Both the position numbers and the translations under genes were made by a program. A stretch of DNA of 64,000 nucleotides, from positions 11,237,865-11,301,864 of the forward strand of contig CM119267.1 of NCBI GenBank assembly GCA_051294375.1. Direction: 5' to 3'. Source of the stretch: Paraspadella gotoi (taxonomy: Eukaryota; Chaetognatha). The notes under the pieces were generated by a model, which made no database searches, was not told the DNA's origin, and worked only from the letters and a program-made list of their open reading frames with translations. Position 1 is the first letter of the stretch. Every line of letters starts with the position of its first letter. Positions 10,971-21,934 of this stretch are shown here, piece after piece.

Positions 10971-11650
10971 GGACCGGTTTTTTTTAATTTTTCTCTGTTC
11001 CACTTGGCTGTCCTTTGCTTTTAAAATTTTCTTCTCGTAACAAGTTCAGTTTTTATCTAAACTTTCTTACTGATTTTCACCGAATGGTTGACATAAAATA
11101 TAAATTGCAAAAGAGAGTGAGATAGAGTGTTATATATAGAATGTAAGAGAGACAATGTTAGAGACTGACAGTCTATCGAAATTACTTTTAATAAATGACC
11201 ACGAAGGGAACAATCCTCTACACTTTCTATCCCAGTTGAATCCCTTCTTGTTCTTTCTCATGCGGGTGCTCCTTCATTATGGAGACTTTCTATAGTATAA
11301 GGCCAAAGTAAACAAAAGCTAAACAATTGAAATATTCGGGGGTTAACAGTTCGGGAAGTGAAAAAAAAAACAATGCGAAATAACGTTCAACGCGAAAGCA
11401 ACTGCATTCCAAAACAATAACCTATTTCCTAAACTTTGTTTCGTCAAAAATTTATAATCTCTCGACTTTGATAGAACTAGATCAATAAATAAAATTCATG
11501 AAAAGTAAACATTCAACATTCGCCGGAAATAACTCTCGAAAATTCTATTTGAAAACCTTCAAAAATTCCTCTTTATTTATATTTTTTTTAATTCACGTTT
11601 CTATTATTCCTGTTTTTTCTCTCTCTCTCTTTCTATTTTTGCCCTTGAGA

Positions 11651-12500
11651 TCAGGGTATTAGGCTGGAGGCATATCGTTGTACTTTTCTTTATCTCATCG
11701 ATCGAACAACAAAAAAAGTTGTAAAAATACATAGGTTTGTTTAATTTATAATATTTTTTAAAAATAATATGTGATCTTCACGATAGGCAAATCGGGCTAA
11801 ATAGTCGGATTATTTTTTTTGGCGTAGAGATACACCGATTCACTCATTAAGTTATAAATTTCACTTTCATCGGTTAAAAAAAAAATCCATCCCAACACCA
11901 AAGCGTGCATATAAAAAATTGACACAATCAGCATTCATTATTTGCGGGTAATCATTTTGCTACTCATTGTTATTAAGTTACGAAGAAAAAATTTGAAAAG
12001 GTTTTTATAGATTAGGAATTTAAAAAAGTAGAATAGTGATAGTTTTAGCGACTAGACTAGACTTTTTGCAATTGCAAATAAAAAAAAAAATTTACCCCCA
12101 AAAAAAAGGTATTTTTTCAAACCTCGCAGTCAGGAAGCGACATCTTGAGTAGCTCGAAGCCCCTTTAAATCCATTCAATTGCCAAACTCTTCGCGAGTTT
12201 TGTGTCACGCTAAAATAATAAAAAGGTAAATAATGTGTAGATTTTTGTTAAACAGCTGTTTGTTTTCGTTCATGGCTGATTAATTTCATAATTTAGTTTC
12301 TTGTATTATGATCCTTTCATTTCGTTGTGTTTCAGATTTAATGAAATAGTTCAAATGCGATTCATCACAATTAATTTATATTTTATTAGAAATTTATTTT
12401 CATTAAAGCTTGAAATAAAAAGCATGTCTGTTCTAATGAAAATACAAAAATTCGTTTTTGAAATCAACTATTTTCATTAAATTTCTTTCTTATATAGTTC
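11651..12500. other. AT-rich spacer
   Basis: Mostly AT-rich with A and T runs. A stretch at 12125-12227 is more balanced and ends in AAAAAG|GTAAAT, a possible splice donor, so it could be a 5' UTR exon of the plus-strand gene downstream. This is speculative. Confidence 0.5.
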
Positions 12501-12860
12501 TTATAGTATTTCTCTATTTAAATTCGCTTGGGAAGGAAATAACTCAACACCGCGTTTTTTCAATCGGTTGGCAAAGACATCTTGGATGTCTATCAGGTGC
12601 CAACTCTTCTCTTCCGATTTCTCTTTGACTGCATTTGCGGGCGAGTGAAACGTTGCGTTGGAAAGGACTGACACAATGTCACCAATCCCCACGTTCACAC
12701 TTTCTAACTTTTGCGATTCGTCTCGGACAAAATCTCTTTGACAATTCTTAACTGTAAGTGTCCAATTACTTTGTGTTCTGATTCGGGATGCGATGGAAAG
12801 GTGGAATTGGCAAGCGCATATAGTTGCCATTGTGAAAAAGCCAAAATAAAATTCCATCAA
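12501..12860 (-). CDS. 119-residue open frame, unknown
   Basis: A minus-strand frame from ATG at 12860 to TAG-type stop at 12501. Residues 1-25 are hydrophobic (MMEFYFGFFTMATICACQFH), which could be a signal peptide. The rest is polar and protein-like, including NVGIGDIVSVLSNATFHSPA and SWHLIDIQDVFANRLKKRG. No family is recognised. It lies beside a degenerate transposon gene on the opposite strand, so it may be part of the same element. The plus strand is also partly open over 12711-13001, which weakens the call. Confidence 0.35.
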   Translation of the reverse strand: MMEFYFGFFTMATICACQFHLSIASRIRTQSNWTLTVKNCQRDFVRDESQKLESVNVGIGDIVSVLSNATFHSPANAVKEKSEEKSWHLIDIQDVFANRLKKRGVELFPSQANLNREIL

Positions 12861-13065
12861 TCGAGCTTCGCATTCATCTTCGATCAGCCTCGTAACAAAA
12901 GTTCACTAGTTGGGAAAAACTGTCATATTGGCTCGGTTGACGGGAAAACCACCAAAACGCTTGAAAAAAAAAACTTCAAAGACAAAATACAAGTATATTA
13001 ATATTGTTACATGTCATAATGTTTGCAATTATTGAAGTATTTGTTTAATAGGAACAAGAGCGTCT

Positions 13066-13180
13066 TCAACCCGTCGTAACTCCAAAGCATTTCAGCTTGC
13101 CTCTTAGAGTCTGAATCACGATGTGCTCCTTCCCGTTCTCATCGAAAATTTGAGACCTTGTGACGACCTCTGAAAGTTTT
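13066..13180 (-). CDS. Possible minus-strand exon
   Basis: On the minus strand an acceptor-like AACTTTCAG precedes an open stretch of about 33 codons beginning EVVTRSQIFDENGKEHIVIQ and ending with TGA after KLKCFGVTTG. The composition is convincing for coding but no domain is known to me. It could be a terminal exon of a gene to its right or a fragment of the neighbouring mobile element. Confidence 0.3.
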
Positions 13181-13505
13181 GATTTTAGACCACAATAATT
13201 TGATTTGCGGAGGTAATTTTTTTTCTTTAATATTTAGTAAACATTAATTCATATGAAATATTGAATATAAAAAAAATTTTTTAAATTACAAAATTGTATA
13301 TGGTTCAAAGATAACAGAAATTTTCATTTATTATTTCATTTAATAATAATTAAAAATTTACGCTGTAATTTAGCTTTTTGTTCATTCCAATAGTATAAAT
13401 ACAAAACCAAACCATTTATAATAAAAGCGGATAAATAACTTTATTGTTATATTTATTATATGCTTTTTACTTTAAACAATAAGAATATTTTTGTTAAATC
13501 GTTAC

Positions 13506-15225
13506 AGAAAATCTTCGTCACCTCGACATCTCGCTCGGGAACTGACCGATTGGCCGTCGGCGTCTGACCGGGTATGGTCGCCGCTTATCGCAACGGCGGT
13601 TTTGGTCGATACGAATCGTGAAGGACAATCAGTCAGAGGCCATCGACCGTCACAAGTACGGCGAGCTCGGGAGCGAATTCGAAAGGAAACTCCAAAGTCC
13701 GACAGAGACATCAGGCGATGTCGAAGGCTTGTTTCTTCGACGGCAAAGAAGTTGAAACTCTGAAGATGGTCAAAGACGATCAAGAAGTGGAAGAGGGGTG
13801 ATGAAGGTCAAAGAGGAGGCATATTGTTTGTCATAAACGATCCGATAGGGGGAATATCTACTCACCTTCAGCTCCAGAGGAAAAAAAGCGGCACCAACCA
13901 CCAAAGCTCTATTTTGATTTCCTTGAAGAAAATACTCTGGACAGATAATATCAAGTAAGTAGTTTAACCTAGTTTTTTAGCTGGCGTAATAGATACAAAT
14001 ATTAAATTTTTGAAATTATTGTTCAACAATGATTATTTCTAATTACCCTTACACAACGGAAAGAAATGGATTACATCACATATTTAATTTTAAAATTTTA
14101 AAAATTTATTTTAAAAATAATAAGAAATTTTTTTTAGCCAGCTTATAATAAGAGCGAGAGATAAGAGTCATATATGATTGTTTTCTATTAATGTTATACC
14201 AAATCACATTTTTTTATATAATATTTAAAAAAAATATATATCCAACTTAAATAGTTTCTCTTTACAGGGGTAATTGGAGGTGATTCAAACTGCGTGAACA
14301 CCGGCCATCGAGGCTGGTTTGTTTGCCAGTTTGGGAACGCTGCTAGGACGGCGATGCCTTTGGTCCGTGTGTATGCTTCACCACGAATGAGTGCCCACTA
14401 CGTCATAGTCGCAAAACAAGAAAAGCGGGGGGAAAACATCAAAGGGAATCAACTTTTAAGGGAGAAATTGACAGGTTTATCCTTATACATTTCACAAGTT
14501 AGAATGGAAAACAAAAATTTCTCCCGATTCTTAGATGGCGAAGACATTTTTATTCCGATGACCGTGGTTCGTGATCTTTCCCACGACCAAAAGTCTTATG
14601 TATCTTTCTTTTAAATCATTTCGCATGGTTTTCCCTTGGCAGATTTAAAAAGGTCTCACCCTGGCGAAAATTTTTCACGCTCGTTGCCGTTACAACTGCT
14701 ATACGCTTTTTGTTTCTGCACAGTGAAAAAAATTGATTGACGATAAAGCTATCCAGTCCGTTAAAAAAATTGTTCTTTTTATCATGACGAATTATGCACC
14801 TATGTGGTTCGAATCAAATCTGCCCCGATCAATTACGATGCTTCCATTTCAGTTTTTTGCTCAACTTCAATTTTTAAAGTTGCTTCCAACGCTTTACGTG
14901 AAATAGTTTTTTCCTTACATAAATTCCTATTTTGTTCATCCAGAGAACCTTCTGTTAGGCTATTGCAAGCTTCTGAAGATAAAACCCATCGAGAATCGCC
15001 GTTTAAAAATTACTGAGATTCGTAAAGGATCGATCAAGGAGATGATACTCCGCGAAATTTTGAACCCCCTTCTCTTAATTTTGGATGCTAAAGGCAATTT
15101 ATTGATATATCAGTTGGGATAAAATTTACTGTTTAATGAACCAATTTTTACGACCAAAGTTTTAAGTATTTCTGATATTAATCAGTTATTAGATGTTTCC
15201 CTTGAAAGTTTCTATTTTATATGTC
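13506..15225 (+). pseudogene. Degenerate transposon-associated protein gene
   Basis: A two-exon, frame-broken gene. An acceptor (TTACAG, 13500-13505) opens exon 1. An intron runs from GTAAGT at 13955 to TTTACAG at 14267 (313 bp), and splicing keeps the frame (NIK|GVIGGD). Recognisable blocks, in order: FFDGKEVETLKMV (13732), MKVKEEAYCL (13801), YFDFLEENTLDR (13910), GGDSNCVNTGHRG (14277), DLSHDQK (14572), TTAIRFLFLHSEK (14690), IMTNYAPMWFE (14781), HPENLLL (14938), EDKTHRES (14974). From memory, these match the order of motifs in an often-repeated, usually unnamed invertebrate protein family (FDGRKD, KEEHY, GCDGT.VNTG, LStDQkYL, RWLTTANRILRLYV, YAPMWF, AHPENLLL). At least five frame changes and two internal stops make it non-functional as read, unless they are sequencing errors. 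The class of element is not determined. Confidence 0.6.
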
Positions 15226-15229
15226 TATT

Positions 15230-15605
15230 ACCCAGGCTGTAGAAGAATGGTACAAGAAATGACATTCCTGCCTGCCACTCTGTGTTGCGGTATTCGATCG
15301 ACGCGTGGTTATAAGAGCCAGAATTAGGTCCACGATTCTTATTCTTCCCTCTGTTGAATAACCAAAAAATTTTGCATCTTTGTTTGCCAAAACAATATTT
15401 AATTTTTTTTCTGAATAATTAAACAAAAACCTTTGCAAATATTATTCTTTTAATTGGTTTAATTAACAACATGAGCAAGAATAACTGACGCTGATTGGCT
15501 ATAATAGGTCACGTGACTTGGCTGAACCAATTAAAAAGCCAGTATTTGGCGACCGGTGGTACAATTATTTTAAAATCTATTTTGCTATTACTTTCCGAGA
15601 TATTT
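15230..15605. other. AT-rich spacer
   Basis: No gene seen. It contains one perfect E-box palindrome GTCACGTGAC at about 15509. Confidence 0.6.
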
Positions 15606-15936
15606 TTAAATATATAAACATACGAGGTTATTCTTTAATGCCATATGCGTGGATTTTACTTTGTTGATCGATATACTCTTCCATCGCTCCAGCCTAATGG
15701 GTATACTTCGAGCATTTGCGGCAGGGAAGCCATGGTGGCCGGCCATCGAGCCCTTTGTCCACATTGCGACCACGTCGCCGCGCCTTAATCTTTGCCGCCG
15801 GTGACTCTCGAAGTCGCGGATCGAGAGGAAAAAAACTCTGATCGGGAGAAATCCCGGAATCAACAGGACTTCGTCCGGAGCGATCGTGGTCCGCGGACAT
15901 TTGTTTTTCTTTTCTCTTTGGGTGCATTTCTTTCAT
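15606..15936 (-). CDS. Small GC-rich frames, unknown
   Basis: The minus strand carries two overlapping open frames in an island that is much more GC-rich than its surroundings. One starts MKEMHPKRKEKQMSADHDRS and is Arg/Lys/Pro-rich; the other starts MIPGFLPIRVFFLSIRDFES. Neither matches a family I know, and which of them is real cannot be decided. The location between transposon remains suggests element-derived sequence. Confidence 0.2.
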
Positions 15937-17276
15937 TTTAAATTTTCAACAATTAATTCTTTTTGGGAAAAAACTTAACTCATATTATTTAAAATTAACT
16001 TTTGGAATACAAAGGCTATGTCCTACCTAAAAACTGATGTCGGAAAAATTTGACAATGAGAGAGAGGAGAGAGATACTTAATTACAATGTTTGGAATTGT
16101 TTTAACATCAATTCGTTTTCTATGTTATCTTTTTGGCTTGTAAAAATCAAGATTTTATGTTAATATTAAATTAGTTAATAGGCTTATGAGGAAAAAAAAT
16201 TTGTGTTTACAAAAAATTATGAATATAAAATTTAAATTAGTGCCACAAAAATTGCTCATTATTAAAATAACTGAAACGTTTCCTTTATTAATTTTAAACA
16301 ACTAACAATTAACAGAAACCAGCAAGTCTCCAACTTGTTGCGCGCTGTGATTTCTCTCACCAACACTTCCTTACTAATATATGACTTATGACAATTGTAC
16401 AATCAATATAAAGTTATCCATTCATGTTAATAAATAAGCTATCTTGCCCTGACTTTTCTGGGACAGGCTTTGTGGTTTAAGCCTTCCAATCAGTGTTCCA
16501 TTCATCTAATTATGAATTTTTATTGTTTTAATTTAAACACTGAATGAAGCCGGAAACATGTTGTTTACAATAAAATAAACGTGTCAAAACTAACGTCAAA
16601 CGGTCTCTAAACACTGCTAAATAAAAACAAAAATATTTTTTTTCTCACTTTAAACATTTAATGATTTAATATTTTAATTTAATTCGTATTTTACCTAAAT
16701 ATCAATTTTTGGAATACAAGCTAGCAAAGTTTTTAACCCCTGTCTTGTTGGGAGGAAAGTGCCTTGCGCCAAATTGTTTTGACGAGGGTCGCTTTATACC
16801 GAGAGTGGAGAGTGGAGCCAAAGCTGAAACAAAAGCTCCGAGCAAAAACAGTTGTCTGTGAAATCTTAAGAGGATCCTAAGCATTCGCCTCCAGTATTCT
16901 TTTTAATCATTTTTAAATCATTTATAATAGAAAATTAATTTTTTTTGTTTCAGTTTAAAAATATTAATTACAAATGATTACAAATGAAATTAAAGAAATA
17001 TGAAAAACATAATTAATGGAAAAAAGAATAAGTCAGAAATTCAAAATCATAGAAGATAGAAAATTAAAGAAAAAAATAAATAGAGGAAGAAGGAGAGAGA
17101 GGTCTGTGACCATATTTTTTTCACAAGTCAAATTTGTTTATTTTATTTCCTTCCTTTTGTTATTATATTTTATTTTATTCATTATTTTCATATTTTTTTA
17201 TTCTTTTAAGATTAAAGAAAGAGAAGAAAAAAGTCTCATCCGCGACTTTAGCTCCGTTAAGTATCTGCGGCTCTCT
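15937..17276. other. AT-rich spacer
   Basis: AT-rich with a few more balanced stretches. A minus-strand frame at 16702-16884 begins with a hydrophobic, signal-like segment (MLRILLRFHRQLFLLGAFVS) but has only 60 codons and no further support. I call no gene. Confidence 0.55.
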
Positions 17277-17353
17277 CTCTCCTTTTTTTTGGCGTATCTT
17301 TGCTTTACAGTATCTTGACTCTACTTTTTTCTCATGACCTCTCTCTCTCTCTC
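17277..17353 (+). repeat. Single unit of the composite satellite
   Basis: One constant block (TTTTTTTTGGCGTATCTTTG to CTCATGACC) flanked by CT runs, nearly identical to the units at 10.2-11.0 kb and 26.2-26.7 kb. It ends at a 25-N gap (17354-17378). Beyond the gap the sequence switches to GA polarity (AAGAGAGAGA). Confidence 0.9.
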
Positions 17354-17378
17354 NNNNNNNNNNNNNNNNNNNNNNNNN

Positions 17379-17601
17379 ATAAGAGAGAGATTCTATCATA
17401 TACTTCATTTAATATTACTATTATTTCTTTTATATTAACTCCAAAGATTTAATATTAAATCAAGCATCAGGTAATGAAGATTTGATCTCTCTCCAAACAA
17501 TTTCACTACTTAGAATAAAAGAATTTAGCTTTTATATAAAATATAATTAACTCCTTATACAAAATAGATTAATTTACATTTTAATTATTATTCTAAAGAC
17601 C
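17379..17601. other. AT-rich spacer left of LTR element
   Basis: No gene. The last five bases before the LTR, AGACC, are a candidate target-site duplication with AGAAC after the 3' LTR. Confidence 0.5.
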
Positions 17602-18128
17602 TGTTGAGAGATGCGTTGCTCATCTTGTTTATTTTACTCATCATGATTCGTTTTCTAGCTTTTTGTCTGTTCAAGCCTATCTGTGTGCTACTTTCTATGC
17701 TCTTTACCTTCACGTTTCACAGAGAGACCAGTCACTGAGAGACTTCAGCCCGTCCCAAAACGGCCTTTTTAGGGGACATGAGACATGGTTTCACTTTCAG
17801 TCACGTCTTGGTCACGCACTTGTAGCAGATCATGCCGTCTTGTTACGTGGACAATGAGACTTGTGGAGTCCCACACTTCGACGCAGGCAGGCAACTTTGC
17901 GGATGGACTTGTGGACAAATGAGGAGGCGGTGACAAAGAGGCTGACAACCCTCGCCGACAAAGGGTCTCGGCGTCAACTCGCGACGGCGACACAAAGGGG
18001 CGTTGGATGCGGCGCGCCACTTCGCGACGAGGGGAGTTGAACGGGCAGTTCTCCCCCAAGTAATGGCGCGAGGGTCATAGGAGGAAGATACGCCTGGCGA
18101 GGCAGGCTGACTACTAGTTTCCTCGACA
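17602..18128 (+). mobile_element. 5' LTR of a non-autonomous LTR element
   Basis: 527 bases that begin TGTTGAGAGATG and end TTCCTCGACA, that is TG...CA. It matches 20722-21266 in the same orientation along its whole length, with substitutions and one-base indels. Shared internal landmarks include TTTTTGTCTGTTCAAGCCTA and TCTTTACCTTCACGTTTCAC. Confidence 0.72.
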
Positions 18129-18171
18129 GTAAAAAGGCCCTTCTTGTGTCTTCGTCTTTTGGGGTCTTTCA

Positions 18172-18429
18172 TTGATGTGGAAAAGGATGTACCAACGACG
18201 ACCGTGGGGATGCGTCGGCAAATTCTCTTTCCCCCCCCCTCCCCCGCGGAAAATTATTTGCAGCGAAGCCGCGGTGAACTATAGCAAATATCCTGCGACG
18301 TCCTGTTTTGGCAGCCTAGGGGTGCTTTTTCTTCGAGACGTCGAGCTCGATGCATCAGATGATCCAGTCACGACTGCGGATGCGTCTTCAGTTCTTGCCG
18401 CAATGTTGACGAAACGGTGGGGCGGCTGA
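18172..18429 (+). CDS. Short open frame inside LTR element
   Basis: 85 codons starting MMWKRMYQRRPWGCVGKFSF and ending MLTKRWGG, 43 bases downstream of the 5' LTR. The position would suit a gag-like leader, but no zinc knuckle or capsid motif is visible and the composition is ordinary. Probably a relic. Confidence 0.25.
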   Translation: MMWKRMYQRRPWGCVGKFSFPPPPPRKIICSEAAVNYSKYPATSCFGSLGVLFLRDVELDASDDPVTTADASSVLAAMLTKRWGG

Positions 18430-18970
18430 TGAAGACAGCTCCTGCCCAAGTGTATTAGACTATTGCTGTTATATATGCCGACGACGATTTTTAATCTTAG
18501 GTTTTTATTCGTTTTTTAAATTGGATAATTTTTTTTATTGATCTGTTTTAATCTGTTTGTTTAGCTAGTATGCGAAACAGTATCTTTCAGAAGATGATTA
18601 TTAATTCGCCCGTTTCTTAATGTTTTAATAAGACAAATGACTTCAGGTTTTTTTTAGGTTGAAACGTTTTTTTTACGCCGTTCATTACATTTTGATAAAA
18701 ATCATTTCCTAGTTTTCTTAATCTGTCAACGTTTGTATTTTTTTTTCTTTTTGTATGAACAATATTAGGGGGGGGCGACGCGACGACATGATTAGTTCCG
18801 CTCGTTGACGTGTTTCAATGTGCAGCTTCTGCGAATGCTGACCACGCCGACGAGGCCGGGATTTTAGTATTTTATCTTTTTGACGAACGACGTAACATAA
18901 CGCATTACGACGAAAACTATGTCCGCTTGTTCCGGCGGTAGAGCCAGAGTGCCGAGTTACTCTACCTGCG

Positions 18971-19285
18971 TTGACAAGGTCAAGAGAAGGCAATGCCGCG
19001 GTGACTCACAGACTTGATAACCACCTTGGAAAAGGCGTTGTCACGACCTCTCGCCGGAGGACGGAGCGTGACCTTGGCATGACCTTGGTTGCTGCCGAGG
19101 CTACATGCGATGTTCTGCCCGCAGGCGCAAGAAGTTTGGACATCCTCGGGGTCCTCGATCAACCGCTGGAGGGGCGTGATTTCCCGCTGGACCGGGCGGT
19201 GACGAGGCGGTGGGGGCGGCCAGGCGAGTGCCTTGGACAAATAAGGGTAACAGACAAGACGAAACCCATTTGTCTTTGCTTTAAG
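18971..19285 (+). CDS. GC-rich coding-like tract inside LTR element
   Basis: An open plus-strand frame (MTRSREGNAAVTHRLDNHLG at its start) runs to a possible splice donor CTTTAAG|GTGAGC at 19285/19286. The opposite strand is equally open (18980-19366), so the coding strand is uncertain. The tract is sharply more GC-rich than the AT-rich sequence on both sides. No family is recognised. Confidence 0.3.
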
Positions 19286-20708
19286 GTGAGCGTTATATTT
19301 TCCCCCTTCTCCCGTTTGAAGATTCATGTATTGATTTTTATAGTTATGATTTTTATTCGGTTTCACGTCGGTATAAATTGAACCGCAGTTGTTTTAGTCT
19401 CAGCATGTTTTTAAGCGTTGTGGCATTTTCAGTTTTATTCTAGAAGCCAGAGCCGATGTAGATTTTCTCCCTGTGTGTCTCTGAGTCCCTTCATATTTTT
19501 CTTAGTGAAACAACTGTATTTTCCCCGGAGGCGATGCGAGTACCCGCTCCCCTTTTACGCGTTTGATTTTATATTATGATTTTCGTTTTACGTCGGTAAA
19601 CAAGCTAATATTCGAATTTTTATAAGTAGTTATTCGGTTTTGAAGCTAAAACTTTAATAATCATGATGATATATTTATTTAATATAATATATAATAATAT
19701 AATAAGATTGACCACGGTTAAAGACAAACGTTGGATTAATTTTAAGTTTGGCAAGACGTGCGTCCTTTGTTTAGTTAAGCGTTTTATAGTTTTTCTAAGA
19801 TTGATTTTTTGGTATGATTTGAATATTTTATTGAAACGAATTTTATTCCAATGTTATTGTTTTGCTTATGTCAGAATTGATTTTTTAAGCATACTTTCTG
19901 TCGGTTGGACGGTCGCGGCTTGGATTGGGCACTCGTTTTAAAGTTAAAGAATTCGGCTTCTACGTAGTAAAGTTTTATTTAGGCCTGAGCGAACGTATTG
20001 GTGCCGCTCCCTCTCTTACTTAATTGTTTAAGTTGAAATAATTTGATTTTACGTCGTTGATAAAGTGGTTATGATTTAATTTTATATATTTTCGTTTCAC
20101 GTTAGCACATAAGAAGCCTCAGAGTGAGACGTGTCCTACAGTGTTCACTCCGCCTTCCCCTTTTTCTGTCTTTGAAGAGTCCTCTCCCTTTAATTCATTT
20201 CATCGCTTATTACGTTTTATTCGTCGCGGAATTAAGTTCATAACGTTAGCTAGTTTATTTTGTAATTAGTCGGTTTTCAAACGTTTTAAAAATATTTTTG
20301 TCTGATGAATCTTTGGGGCTTAATTTGAAGCCGAGATTTTATTTTTAAAGAACAGCTCAGTAGCGAAATAATTGATACCTCATAGAGAAATGTTTAATTT
20401 TATGTATGGCAGTTTTTATTTCAAATCCCGTATTTTTGTACAAGTGAATGTTTAATGTTTTGTTTTATAAAAAAATTTATGGTTTTATTTGCACTGACGT
20501 TTTTCGTTGAGCGGGCTACTTAAATAAATAGTTTACAAGGTTGGCCACATTTTTCATTTTTTCTCTCATTTTTGTTTATTTTAATAAGTTTCACCTATTT
20601 TCCATTCTCATTTTTCTTTTACTATTTTCATTTTTCCTCATTATTATCTCATATTCATCCTGCCTCCTTAACGGGGCAGTTTTTCCTCCGGCTCCTTTGG
20701 CTGTCACC

Positions 20709-20721
20709 GGAAAGGTGGGGG
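20709..20721 (+). other. Polypurine tract before 3' LTR
   Basis: GGAAAGGTGGGGG ends exactly where the 3' LTR begins with TGTTGAG. This is the expected position of the plus-strand primer for reverse transcription in LTR retrotransposons and supports the LTR reading of the two direct repeats. Confidence 0.7.
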
Positions 20722-21266
20722 TGTTGAGAGATGCCGTTGCTCATCTGTTTATTTTTAGCTCATCATGATTCGTTTTCTACTTTTTGTCTGTTCAAGCCTA
20801 CTGTGTGCTACTTTCTATGCTCTTTACCTTCACGTTTCACAAAGAGAGAGACCAGTCACTTTGAAGATAGACTTCAGCCCGTTCCCAAACGGCTTTTTTA
20901 AACGGGGACTGCCCAGACATGTTTTCACTCAGTCACGTCTTGTCACCACTTGTAGCAGATCATGACGTCTTGGTCACTGCTGGACAATAGACTTGTGAGT
21001 CCACACTTCGATCACCACATGGCACTTTCGATGGACTTGTGACGAACTGACGGAGGCGGTGACAAAGAGGCTGACACCCTCGCACGACAAAGGGTCTGCG
21101 GCGTCACTCGGCGACGGCGACACCAAAGGGGCGTTTGGATGCGGCTGCGCGGCCGCACTTCCGGCGACGAGGGGAGTTGAACGGCAGTCTCCCCCAGTAA
21201 TGGCGCGACGGGTCATAGGAAGGAGTATCGCTGGCGAGGCCAGGCTGACTACTTAGTTCCTCGACA
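20722..21266 (+). mobile_element. 3' LTR of the non-autonomous LTR element
   Basis: 545 bases, TGTTGAG...CTCGACA, the second copy of 17602-18128. The two differ at scattered sites and by many short indels, which implies either an old insertion or consensus errors. The following bases AGAAC differ at one position from AGACC before the 5' LTR. Confidence 0.72.
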
Positions 21267-21930
21267 AGAACGCAGTTAAAGCTTATAGATAGTATAATAA
21301 CAAGTAAATCTTGTAGATTAAAATCTTTATATAATTATTACTAATATTATAATTACATAGTTCAATTATTTTTATTTTTAAACAATATAATGTCTGCAAC
21401 AACAATATCCAAAGATATTCATAAAAATATTTTCGGCAAAAAAATTTTTTTTCAATTTCCACACCAACTAGTTACAAAATTAAATAAATTATAAGTTAAC
21501 CAGCATTTATTACTATAGAATAAATTAATTATATATAAAATGATTTTTAAAATAATAATAATGTTATAAAAATTGCATGTTCTAAACCTTACTCACTACT
21601 GGTAAAGCTTAGGCTTTAAAATAATTTGTCAAAATTGTCTACTAACTCAAAACTATTCACTTCTTTCTAGCGCATATTGCCTATTAGCTATTACAATATT
21701 ATATCCTTCAAAATGTAACATCAACTTGCATAGCGTTTCAGCTTACAATACGCGGGTGCCTAAAATTAAAAATAGATCATTAAAGTTGGCGGCATTTTTA
21801 ATAAACAGCCCTTACTAGTGACATATCTTTATGATATGATTCGCATTTTAAATGACATGTCATGCGATTCTTTTAGAAGTCATTTAAACTTTAAAGTTAT
21901 AAAATCGTTTCCAGTTAACGCTGCACCTGT
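21267..21930. other. AT-rich spacer
   Basis: I see no gene; A/T runs dominate. Confidence 0.65.
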
Positions 21931-21934
21931 TCTC

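Larger units (their letters stand above)
8680..11650 (+). repeat. Long dispersed repeat, copy A
   Basis: About 2.97 kb matching 24625-27400 in the same orientation over its whole length, with scattered substitutions and many one-base indels. Inside are, in order, a minus-strand tRNA-derived SINE head, a G-rich run (9232-9260), a (GAC)-rich stretch, a composite CT satellite, and an AT-rich tail. No open frame survives in both copies, so it is best read as a non-coding repeat or segmental duplication. No target-site duplication was found at the edges. Confidence 0.9.
18129..20708 (+). mobile_element. Internal region of the LTR element
   Basis: About 2.6 kb between the two LTRs. Two GC-rich coding-like tracts lie in the 5' part (18172-18429 and 18830-19285). 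The remainder is AT-rich, non-coding sequence with several GTTTTA/CGTCGGT motifs. No protease, reverse transcriptase, RNase H or integrase motif was found. A primer-binding site is not clear: directly after the LTR the sequence reads GTAAAAAGGCCCTTC. The structure is that of a non-autonomous (LARD-like) element or a heavily deleted one. Confidence 0.6.

Noticed and set aside
10182-10987. Ser/Leu-rich frames over CT tracts
   Set aside because: They only translate the CT microsatellite and satellite blocks.
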